This document shows, in pieces, positions 50,134-57,395 of a stretch of DNA of 64,000 bases (position 1 is the first letter of the stretch; each line of letters opens with the position of its first letter). The notes under the pieces were generated by a model. That model saw only the letters and a program-made list of their open reading frames with translations. It did no database searches and was not told the DNA's origin. The position numbers and the translations under genes are program-made. The stretch covers positions 558,001-622,000 of the forward strand of contig NZ_JAKIKU010000001.1 in assembly GCF_023283985.1 (NCBI RefSeq), written 5' to 3'. Origin of the DNA: Shewanella electrodiphila. Lineage in GTDB: Bacteria; Pseudomonadota; Gammaproteobacteria; Enterobacterales; Shewanellaceae.

Positions 50134-53100
50134 ATGTCGGCCAAATTATTTAATCTTCCAATTAAAATTAGCTTAGACCTTATTGCTAAGTTATTTTCTT
50201 CTGCTCAACTTCAAAAAGCACAGAACTATCTAATTGAAGGGCGTGTACTTGAAGTACATGCAAGCCAAGAGAATCATAATATTGAATCTTACGTGGTGGG
50301 CTCTGCGATCGAGCCTTATCGACAAGATATAACCTTGGTTAACGTGAACCATAAAATTGTGATGAAATCTCACTGCTCTTGTCCTGTTGCAAGCAACTGT
50401 AAACATGTTGCAGCAGCACTCTTAGCCCTAATTGACAAAAAGCCCGTTGAAGAGCAACGCTTAAGTCAGTGGTTAATGCAGTTAGAAAAACAAGATCTTA
50501 TTAATCCAGTCGAAGAAGAGGATGAAGAAAAAGATCGTATCATCTTCTCTTTATCTAGCGATCATCATGGCATTTTTGTTGACTTCAAGCGCAGCAAATT
50601 GAATAAGAAAGGCCAATACAACAAAGGCAGTAAAGTCGCCTTAAACGATGTTAAGTATCATCTTCCTTGGTGGATTAACCCTGAAGATAGCCAGATAATC
50701 AGCTTGTTATTATCTTCTTCAAAAAGTGCCTCAAAGATTTATCTAGAAGGTGAAATTTGTGCATTAGCATTGAACAAAATGCTGGAATTAGGCACATGTT
50801 TTTGGGAAGAGAGCCGCACACCATTAGCAATAACACATCCCGTAGCTCCCGATTTTGTTTGGCAAGAAACTGATGCACGTCATACGCAAATTAGTATGAG
50901 CATGCCTGAATTAGACAACTGGGAATTTATTGCCACTTGTCCGCCGATGTTCGTTGATTTGGACTATTTAAAAATTGGCGCAGTTGCAACGGATTTAACT
51001 GTTGAAAAGCTCAAGCTATTACAACAAATGCCGCCAGTGCCGCTGGATAAGGTCGACTCGATCAGCGACAAAATGCTACGTCATTTCTCGCCTAAAAGTG
51101 TGCCTGTTCCCAGTGAGATAGAGTTTCATGAGATTGAAGATCCATTAAAGGTAAAATTAACCTTTACCATGGTGCAGCTCAATGACAGCGCGGTGCTTCA
51201 ACCAGTATTACAACTTGAGTTTGCTTATGGTGATATTGCGATTGCAGGTAAAGTGAGTCGTGAGAAAATCAGCTTAATTAAACAAGGTAAGGTGCAATAT
51301 CAAATTCATCGAGAACTAGAAGGTGAAGCACAAGCAATAGCATGTTTACAAAGCCTGCAGTTACAGGCCATTGATAATAGTTTATTAACTTATACCAATC
51401 ATTCAGCCTGTTTTTATAGTCTAGGTTTGATGCCTGAAATGGTAAACGAATGGGCGCAATTAACCACGTTTGGGATTATGACCCTTGAAGACTTAGGTTA
51501 TGAAGTTGAGTTTGCTCCTGAGTTTGATCTCAACATTATTGATGCAGACATCGAAGTCGATTTAGATGACGATGAAGACAGTGGTTGGTTCTCATTATCA
51601 CTGAATGCGGATATCGAAGGCCAAAGCGTGCCTTTATTGAGTTTAGTTGCTCGTTGGCTACAGCAAAATGGCGAGCCTGATGATGAGCAAGAACTTATCC
51701 TACCAGGGCCAAATGGCCGATTTGTGAAGATAAAAGCCAAAACCATTAAACCTTTGATTTCGGTAATCCAAGAACTGTTTCAACGAGGCGGCGGCGATTT
51801 ACTGGAAGTACCACGTAACCGAGCTGACTTACTCAATGAGTTATCCGAAAGTGATATCCGTTTATTAAACGGTGAGCGCGTCAGGCACCTTGCGACTAAA
51901 TTGTCAGAGTTTAAAGGTATTCAAGCTGTTGAGTTACCAACAGGCTTAAATGCCACGTTACGTGATTATCAAAAACAAGGCTATGATTGGCTTTGTTTCC
52001 TGAAAGAGTACCAATTAGGCGGGATCCTTGCCGATGATATGGGCTTAGGTAAGACGCTTCAAACACTAGCATTTTTGTTAAAAGCAAAACAGATGAAAGC
52101 ATTTGCAGCGAGTACCAGCTTAAATACTCCAGCAAGAACGACCTCTGGGAAAACCAGACCCAGCCTGATTGTTTGTCCTACCAGCCTTGTCGGTAATTGG
52201 TATAAAGAAGCACAGAAATTTACCCCAGATTTAAAAGTGCTGGTGGTACATGGCAACAAACGCCAAGCACTGTTAGATAAAATTGAAGATTTTGATGTCA
52301 TTGTGACCACATATCCATTAATTTTGCGCGATGAAATGGTTTACAGTGAATACAGCTTTGAGCACATCATTTTAGATGAAGCGCAGCAAATCAAAAATGC
52401 CCAAGCAAAAGTGACTCAAGCGCTGAAAACCTTTAAAGGCCAATTCAGATTATGCCTTTCGGGTACGCCGCTTGAAAACCATTTAGGTGAATTAAAGTCG
52501 TTAATGGACTTTTGTTTACCCGGGCTTTTAGGTCAGCACGCCTACTTTAACAAAGAGTTTAGAGGACCGATTGAAAAGCAAGCTGACACTGAAAAATCGG
52601 CGATTTTGCTTAACCGTATTGCGCCTTTCTTATTACGCCGTACTAAGATTGAAGTGATGTCGGAACTGCCTGAAAAAACCATTATCGTGCAAACGCTTGA
52701 GCTTGAAAAAGACCAACGTAATTTATATGAAAGTATCCGTTTAGTGATGGAGAAAAAGCTGCGTGAACTGTTTGCTAAACAAGGTGTTTCAAGTAGTCAT
52801 ATTGAATTTTTAGATGCATTACTTAAGCTACGCCAAGCATGTTGTGATCCACGCTTAGTGAAACTCGAACAAGCTCAACATGTTGAGAATAATGCCAAAC
52901 TAACTTGGCTAACTGAAAACGTGCCTGAAATGGTGGAAGAGGGGCGTAAGATACTCATATTCAGTCAGTTTACTGGGATGCTTGCGCTTATCGAGCAAGA
53001 ATTTATCAATATGGGGATTAGTTACAGTAAGCTCACTGGGCAAACCCGTAATCGTCAGGTTGAAATTGATGCATTCCAAGAAGGTGAAGTACCCGTATTT

Positions 53101-53394
53101 TTGATCAGTTTAAAAGCTGGCGGAACAGGGCTTAACTTAACCGCTGCAGATACTGTGATCCACTTTGATCCTTGGTGGAACCCAGCAGCTGAAAAGCAAG
53201 CAACTGATAGAGCGCACCGCATAGGGCAGCTAAATCCTGTGTTTGTTTATAAGTTGATTGCCCAAGGAACAGTTGAAGAGAAAATTCAAGAAATGCAGCA
53301 GCATAAACAAAGCTTAGCTGACAGTATTTTAGCGGGTAGTGCCAAGAGTCAATGGCAAGGTAATGCGGACGATTTATTGTCATTATTGCGTTAG
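50134..53394 (+). CDS. SWIM zinc-finger SNF2-family DEAD/H helicase
   Basis: 1,086 residues. N-terminal SWIM zinc finger SHCSCPVASNCKHVAAALLA (Cys81, Cys83, Cys89, His91), a long middle region with an acidic patch (DIEVDLDDDEDSG), then the SNF2 ATPase: motif I ADDMGLGKTLQ at about 631, motif II DEAQQIKN, SGTPLENHLGELKSLMDF, and helicase C with LISLKAGGTGLNLTAADTVI and DRAHRIGQ. This is the bacterial SNF2/SWIM group, not RapA. DNA translocase with unknown target. Possible leader regulation is described separately. Confidence 0.93.
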   Translation: MSAKLFNLPIKISLDLIAKLFSSAQLQKAQNYLIEGRVLEVHASQENHNIESYVVGSAIEPYRQDITLVNVNHKIVMKSHCSCPVASNCKHVAAALLALIDKKPVEEQRLSQWLMQLEKQDLINPVEEEDEEKDRIIFSLSSDHHGIFVDFKRSKLNKKGQYNKGSKVALNDVKYHLPWWINPEDSQIISLLLSSSKSASKIYLEGEICALALNKMLELGTCFWEESRTPLAITHPVAPDFVWQETDARHTQISMSMPELDNWEFIATCPPMFVDLDYLKIGAVATDLTVEKLKLLQQMPPVPLDKVDSISDKMLRHFSPKSVPVPSEIEFHEIEDPLKVKLTFTMVQLNDSAVLQPVLQLEFAYGDIAIAGKVSREKISLIKQGKVQYQIHRELEGEAQAIACLQSLQLQAIDNSLLTYTNHSACFYSLGLMPEMVNEWAQLTTFGIMTLEDLGYEVEFAPEFDLNIIDADIEVDLDDDEDSGWFSLSLNADIEGQSVPLLSLVARWLQQNGEPDDEQELILPGPNGRFVKIKAKTIKPLISVIQELFQRGGGDLLEVPRNRADLLNELSESDIRLLNGERVRHLATKLSEFKGIQAVELPTGLNATLRDYQKQGYDWLCFLKEYQLGGILADDMGLGKTLQTLAFLLKAKQMKAFAASTSLNTPARTTSGKTRPSLIVCPTSLVGNWYKEAQKFTPDLKVLVVHGNKRQALLDKIEDFDVIVTTYPLILRDEMVYSEYSFEHIILDEAQQIKNAQAKVTQALKTFKGQFRLCLSGTPLENHLGELKSLMDFCLPGLLGQHAYFNKEFRGPIEKQADTEKSAILLNRIAPFLLRRTKIEVMSELPEKTIIVQTLELEKDQRNLYESIRLVMEKKLRELFAKQGVSSSHIEFLDALLKLRQACCDPRLVKLEQAQHVENNAKLTWLTENVPEMVEEGRKILIFSQFTGMLALIEQEFINMGISYSKLTGQTRNRQVEIDAFQEGEVPVFLISLKAGGTGLNLTAADTVIHFDPWWNPAAEKQATDRAHRIGQLNPVFVYKLIAQGTVEEKIQEMQQHKQSLADSILAGSAKSQWQGNADDLLSLLR

Positions 53395-53482
53395 TTAACA
53401 ACGGCTAGTTTCACTGTGACTGTGTATTCACTATGGCGATTATTGATAGTTTCTGGCACTTTATGCTGGTCGAAACGGGGTA

Positions 53483-53512
53483 GGGGCAAGTCGTTTATGC
53501 CCCAAGATTTTT
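53483..53512 (+). terminator. Probable terminator after the SNF2 gene
   Basis: Stem GGGGCA / TGCCCC with loop AGTCGTTTA, then AAGATTTTTT. 90 bp past the stop codon. Confidence 0.65.
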
Positions 53513-53562
53513 TAGCAGCTTTCGTTAGCTAATGATTTATATATTTGAATAGAATCTAAACT

Positions 53563-53616
53563 TAAATCTAAATCTAAATCTAAATCTAAATCTAAATCTA
53601 AATTTAAATCTGAATC
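53563..53616. repeat. Hexanucleotide tandem repeat (TAAATC)9
   Basis: Nine 6-bp units: six perfect TAAATC followed by TAAATT, TAAATC and TGAATC. Read on the minus strand it gives an (LD)n stretch in a 78-codon frame that lacks other signs of coding. Confidence 0.9.
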
Positions 53617-53645
53617 AAAGTCGTGGATTTTCCACCCACACCCGA

Positions 53646-53677
53646 CCAAGAGGGTATCAACAGCAATACCCTCTTGG
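53646..53677. repeat. Perfect 12-bp inverted repeat
   Basis: CCAAGAGGGTAT / ATACCCTCTTGG separated by CAACAGCA. Not followed by a T run on either strand, so not a normal terminator; part of a block that may be a dispersed palindromic element. Confidence 0.75.
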
Positions 53678-54340
53678 ATCACCCTGCCGCCCCTATCGAA
53701 AAATGCTGTAAAGCGCATATTTTCAACGGGGATTAATCCAGCTTTCAACTTCGTTTGTTGATAACTTCGACCTTATTCGAAAATGCTAACGCTTCCGATG
53801 GGCCTTCCATGGCCCGACGAAAGCTAGCCTGACGTCCTGTCAGGCTCACGCTATTTTCTCTGCGTCCTCAATTCAAATTTAATCTTCTAGCTAATTAGAA
53901 CTAGATCTTTTTAGCTCTTTAAATTGTCACGAATACAGTCAAATCGAAGAGACAATAATCCCAGTGTAGATGCAGCAGCGAGCTTTTGACTGCCAAGGAT
54001 GGCGGGAATGTCATTTTTTGTCGGGAACAAATATGACCAAAATATGGATGTTTTGGCAGAGCTTACATGGACCTTTTGATTTATATAAAGAATGCAGCGT
54101 CTCGCAGTTGTATCTGCACATAAGGTCGCTCTTTCACATCTGACCCATAGGGATATGGGAAATGTCATTATGATGTAGGGAAAATCATTGACCATGTGAT
54201 CGCGACATTCCGTTCATCCTGTACATCCCAGCGGCAGGCAATGGATTAGATAGAAGTAATGGTCTGCTGTAACTGAGCCAATATAAATGAAGTATAGAAT
54301 TGGTAACCTTAAAACGCTTTTGTCCCAAAGTTTGTTAGCC

Positions 54341-54380
54341 TTTTAATTATAGCTGTGTGTATATACAGTTATAATTAAAA
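54341..54380. repeat. 16-bp stem hairpin
   Basis: TTTTAATTATAGCTGT / ACAGTTATAATTAAAA with an 8-nt spacer; the single mismatch is a G-T pair. The T/A-rich arms let it work as a bidirectional terminator, but no gene abuts it. Confidence 0.7.
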
Positions 54381-54406
54381 TGCAGCAATTGACAGCATTT
54401 GCTTCT

Positions 54407-54501
54407 CGTTATGTAAAAGCCAAAAGTTCTCGGATTTACCAACCGAAAAAATTTATATTGTTGAAAAATATACATTTTATTATTGAAAAATTTACATAAC
54501 G
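54407..54501. repeat. 95-bp block with perfect 11-bp inverted ends
   Basis: CGTTATGTAAA (54407-54417) and TTTACATAACG (54491-54501). The ends resemble cassette R'/R'' boxes (GTTATG...CATAAC), as at the nearby first cassette, so this may be a relic cassette boundary; it could equally be a small palindromic element. Inside is a duplicated motif ATT-TTGAAAAAT-TACAT. Confidence 0.5.
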
Positions 54502-55028
54502 ACCCAAGGTAATTCTCGGTTATCTCTATTCTCGGTTTTATCCACTATTTAGTCGATTGATTTAAATTTTGATGGCTGTTAAGTTATTAAAATTATTAAT
54601 AAATTAAGCTGAAAAGTGATTGAGTGTTGGTAAGTAGCCTAGGGGTGTTTATCGGAATTCTCGCTAATAAGCTGTTCTTGACCTGCGGTAGACGATTTTT
54701 TAGTAAAAAGAAGTGATATTTTAGTCTAGCCGAGGGAGTAGATAGAACCAAACGTGATGGAAGAAACGCCTATTTTATGGTAGCTTGAAGGCACTTGCTA
54801 AGGCTCGTAAAGCGTAGCTTTTAAAGAGACCTGCAATTGACTTCAAGTAAAGAAGCGATGCTTCCCTCACGCCGCAGGGGGGCTTCAATTAAGCCCCAAG
54901 GGCATGGAATATGAACTCACGGATTGAGTAGCGATAACCTCCTCTCTCCGAAGTAAAGAACAACCCGTTACATGAGACCTACGGCTCATGAACTATGATC
55001 GTTATGTGTAATCAAGGATTCGGTGTAA

Positions 55029-55400
55029 ATGGAAAGTTTTGAGTTTAAACCACCAAGCGATATTGAAATTTCTGAGGCTCAACAGAAATTAGGTTTTACG
55101 TTTCCAAACGATTATATCGACTTTATCAAATCTGGTTATGATCTTGGAAATGCTCCAATGGAAGCTCTAGAAATCAATAACGCTCAAAGTCACCTTGATA
55201 TCTATTCCGCAATTGCAGATGCTAAAAAATTCTATGAACTTCCCGATGAATTGCTTCCAATTTGTGAAGACAACTCTGATTACTACTGCCTGAATAAGTC
55301 AGGGCAAGTAGTCTTTTGGTCACATAATGGCTTAACTGATGAAATGTGGCAAAATACAAAAGAGTGGCATATTCAAATGATTGCTGAGGCTTTAGAGTAA
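55029..55400 (+). CDS. SMI1/KNR4 (SUKH) family protein, cassette 1
   Basis: 123 residues: FKPPSDIEISEAQQKLGFTF, PNDYIDFIKSGYDLG and DYYCLNKSGQVVFWSHNG are characteristic of the SUKH superfamily, many members of which are immunity proteins to contact-dependent or secreted nuclease/deaminase toxins. No partner toxin in the cassette or nearby. Start 27 bp inside the cassette; ribosome binding site AAGGA. Stop 4 bp before attC1. Acidic (many Asp/Glu), as immunity proteins tend to be. Confidence 0.85.
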   Translation: MESFEFKPPSDIEISEAQQKLGFTFPNDYIDFIKSGYDLGNAPMEALEINNAQSHLDIYSAIADAKKFYELPDELLPICEDNSDYYCLNKSGQVVFWSHNGLTDEMWQNTKEWHIQMIAEALE

Positions 55401-55404
55401 ATTA

Positions 55405-55506
55405 CACATAACAAGAAAATTAAGCGGGACTAAAAACAGTTTGCTCGGTTTCGCTTCGCTACACATTTTAGCAAACAATTTTTAGCCCCTTATTGGGGCG
55501 TTATAA
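55405..55506 (+). other. attC site 1
   Basis: About 102 bp from R'' CACATAAC (55405-55412) to R' GTTATAA (cut after G55500). Imperfect stem GGGACTAAAAACAGTTTGCT opposite AGCAAACAATTTTTAGCCCC with a GC-rich apical part; strongly similar to attC2. Confidence 0.9.
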
Positions 55507-55524
55507 GCCATCAGGATATTTGCA

Positions 55525-55938
55525 TTGCCCGCTAGAATCGAAGAAGAACTCAAAAAATTAATTAAACTAAAATTTGAAGTGTCTCATATGTCTAATGCAA
55601 AATGGCGCAAGTTATTTACGGCCTTAGATTCTGTAGAGGTTAGAGTAGCTTATTGGAAATTTGTAGATTTAGATTCTGAATTTCAAGATAGATTTATCAA
55701 ATCAGATGCACTTATGGATAAATTTGTTGGTGATACGGGGCTAATTGTTGGGCCTTTTGCCTATCGAAGAATTGAATGGTTGGAGATACCAATCATTGCT
55801 AAAGATCCAATCCAGCCAAAAGTGCCATTTTTAAACTTCGAGCAAAATATTCAACAAATTGAAGATATTCTTAACTCAATTGGTCATTTTAAAATTCTAA
55901 AAACTAAACGTGGTTTACGTATTGTAGGTCATGAGTAA
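55525..55938 (+). CDS. Unrecognised 137-residue protein, cassette 2
   Basis: Starts at TTG 55525 with AGGA nine bases upstream. Mostly soluble with a charged N terminus (ARIEEELKKLIKLKFEVS), KWRKLFTALDSVEVRVAYWK, a central GDTGLIVGPFAYRRIEWLEI and a C-terminal IEDILNSIGHFKILKTKRGL. I cannot place it confidently in a family. Its size, solitary cassette location and lack of a partner make an immunity, antitoxin or modulator role possible, but nothing proves it. Stop lies 2 bp before attC2. Confidence 0.75.
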   Translation: MPARIEEELKKLIKLKFEVSHMSNAKWRKLFTALDSVEVRVAYWKFVDLDSEFQDRFIKSDALMDKFVGDTGLIVGPFAYRRIEWLEIPIIAKDPIQPKVPFLNFEQNIQQIEDILNSIGHFKILKTKRGLRIVGHE

Positions 55939-55940
55939 AT

Positions 55941-56038
55941 GGCTTATAACAAGCAATTCAACAGGACTAAAAACAGTGGGCAGTTCGCTTCGCTCCATTT
56001 TAGCCCACAATTTTTAGCCCGTTAATTGGGCGTTAGGC
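55941..56038 (+). other. attC site 2
   Basis: About 98 bp from R'' GGCTTATAAC (55941-55950) to R' GTTAGGC (cut after G56032). Stem GGACTAAAAACAGTGGGC opposite GCCCACAATTTTTAGCCC; same family as attC1. Confidence 0.9.
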
Positions 56039-56057
56039 AAATCGAGGAATAACGAGT

Positions 56058-56354
56058 TTGGGCACTTCTTCGATAATATTTTGTATCGATGTAATAATTA
56101 CTTCATTGTGTATGTATGTGGCAACAAAACTATCTTTTGTTAAAGCAGATCTTAAAGCTTTATTGGTAATAGTATCTCTTGTTTCTGTTGTCGCTTTAAT
56201 CCCAACTATTGGTTGGGTTTTAAGTCTTTGTTTATTTATTTACTTATTAATGAAAGTGACTAACGCTAATTTAATCGATTGCTTCTGGGTTGTAGCTTTT
56301 ACAAAACTTGTAACTTTCATGGCATTATTAATGCTCGGTAGCCTATTTGCCTAA
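56058..56354 (+). CDS. Small three-helix membrane protein, cassette 3
   Basis: 98 residues from TTG 56058, GAGGAA about nine bases upstream. Very hydrophobic with three likely membrane segments: IIFCIDVIITSLCMYVATKL, LLVIVSLVSVVALIPTIGWV-LSLCLFIYLLM (possibly two turns) and VVAFTKLVTFMALLMLG. No family recognised. The coding end overlaps the R'' box of attC3 (stop at 56352-56354). Cassette-borne membrane proteins of this size are often immunity proteins, phage-exclusion factors or of unknown role. Confidence 0.75.
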   Translation: MGTSSIIFCIDVIITSLCMYVATKLSFVKADLKALLVIVSLVSVVALIPTIGWVLSLCLFIYLLMKVTNANLIDCFWVVAFTKLVTFMALLMLGSLFA

Positions 56355-56404
56355 CAGATAAGGATAGGCCGCGCGTAGCCGCGTCCTTATCCCAAGTGTT
56401 GAAC
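56349..56404 (+). other. attC site 3 (short type)
   Basis: 56 bp: R'' GCCTAAC (56349-56355), stem GATAAGGA (56357-56364) / TCCTTATC (56384-56391) with a GC-rich tip, R' GTTGAAC (cut after G56398). Similar in size and layout to the compact attC sites of resistance cassettes, unlike attC1 and attC2. Confidence 0.85.
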
Positions 56405-57262
56405 AAGCCCGAGTGATACCTTTATAGTGTAAATATCGGCGTAAGAACTTACGCTTTTTCGATGTGTGCAGAGCAGTTACATTTTTCACTAGCCGCATCG
56501 ATCCCTTAGCATCGCCAGCTAATTTCGTTACCTCAAAATATCAATACCTTAGCACCTCCTGATACTTTTATTGTTCTGCATCTTAAGTGTTAACTTTCTA
56601 ATTCCTCGGCTTAAACAGTGGCGTTAGGTGTCGTTGGTTTTCGTCTAAGAAAGCTTGTCAGTCGTTCATGCACCCCCATAAATATCATCGGTTGTCGGCA
56701 ACAAGGGCAAGGTCGTATGGCTTGAGTTTTAGTGGTGTTTTCGAGCGGCGTAAACACGGTACCAGCAACGGCTAACATCAAGCGTATTCTTTGCCGTAGC
56801 CTGGCAGCACTTCCTCTGAGTAATCCATAATCTCTCACTCGCCGTAAGCCTTTCGGCAGCACATGTTGCAGTACCAACCATAGAAATTCGACAGTGGGTA
56901 AAGTACGTATTTCAGTGGCTTGGGTTTGGTTATTTTGATACTCGAAGCTCACTTGGCCATCGATATTGCTGACGATATTTTTATCGGGTACTACGCCGCG
57001 ATAAAGGTATCGCGACAGGTACTTTAGTGCAGGCAGCCCTTTGCCAACGTGTTGACAGTCAACCACCCACTTTTTGGGGATTGAGGTTGGTATCTTGATG
57101 TTGAGCTTATCGGTTAGTTGCGTTAGCAATCTTGCTCGCCACACTTTGGCCAGGTTAAAGGCGTTAAACAGGTATTTACCCTTGTGTTTTTTCCACTGTT
57201 TTTTCGCTTTATCGAAGCTACCCGCAGGGATAATGAAATGGATGTGAGGATGAAAGTCAAAA
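56399..57262 (-). mobile_element. 5'-truncated IS91-family element inserted at attC3
   Basis: Contains the transposase remnant (56611-57261) and 3' flank. The flank abuts GAACAAG at 56401-56407, i.e. CTTGTTC read with the element, matching the GTTC/CTTG target preference of IS91-type elements at oriIS. A small hairpin GCGTAA-GAAC-TTACGC lies at 56439-56454. The upstream end is lost at about 57262 where unrelated TGGGGTCAGAGTAAAC sequence begins. Confidence 0.7.
56611..57261 (-). pseudogene. IS91-family transposase, N-terminally truncated
   Basis: Reading frame open leftwards from about 57261: HUH motif HPHIHF followed by IIPAGSFDKAKKQWKKHKGK, then the tyrosine motif YLSRYLYRGVV, and a C-terminal Cys cluster CPCCRQPM. 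The N-terminal zinc-finger region and start are missing, so it is not expected to be active. Stop at 56611. Confidence 0.85.
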
Positions 57263-57395
57263 CAAGTGGGGTCAGAGTAAACTTAATTATTTTTCAATCA
57301 AATGGCACATGAGCCAAGGCTAATTGCAAACTCATTTCTGTCCACAAATGAGTTTAAAAATAATCAAAAGTTATAATAATTGTAACGCTGTGAGC

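Larger units (their letters stand above)
53513..55000. other. Gene-poor, hairpin-rich accessory stretch before the cassette array
   Basis: About 1.5 kb with no convincing gene. It holds a hexanucleotide repeat, a 12-bp hairpin (53646-53677), smaller perfect hairpins at 53800-53815 (GGGCC/GGCCC) and 53826-53846 (AGCCTGAC/GTCAGGCT), a 16-bp stem at 54341-54380, an 11-bp inverted-repeat pair at 54407-54501, GGGGCTT/AAGCCCC near 54886-54906 and GTTACATGAG/CTCATGAAC at 54967-54993. The frames on the minus strand at 53512-53748 and 53911-54195 look like translated repeat or relic sequence, not genes. Confidence 0.6.
55002..56398 (+). mobile_element. Integron gene-cassette array without integrase (three cassettes)
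   Basis: Three head-to-tail cassettes: 55002-55500, 55501-56032 and 56033-56398. Each holds one plus-strand gene and ends in an attC site. The 5' end of each cassette is complementary to the R'' box of its own attC: GTTATGTG/CACATAAC (8 of 8), GTTATAAGCC/GGCTTATAAC (10 of 10), GTTAGGCAAAT/ATTTGCCTAAC (11 of 11). This is the expected signature of IntI-excised circles. No intI or recognised attI is in the window, so it is a CALIN-type cluster. Confidence 0.9.

Noticed and set aside
53512..53748. 78-residue minus-strand frame with (LD)n stretch
   Set aside because: The LD run is simply the hexamer repeat and the rest covers a perfect hairpin. No ribosome binding site or family seen, so treated as non-coding repeat sequence.
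53911..54195. 94-residue minus-strand frame
   Set aside because: No recognisable domain, odd composition, no ribosome binding site. Could be a relic, but unsupported as a gene.
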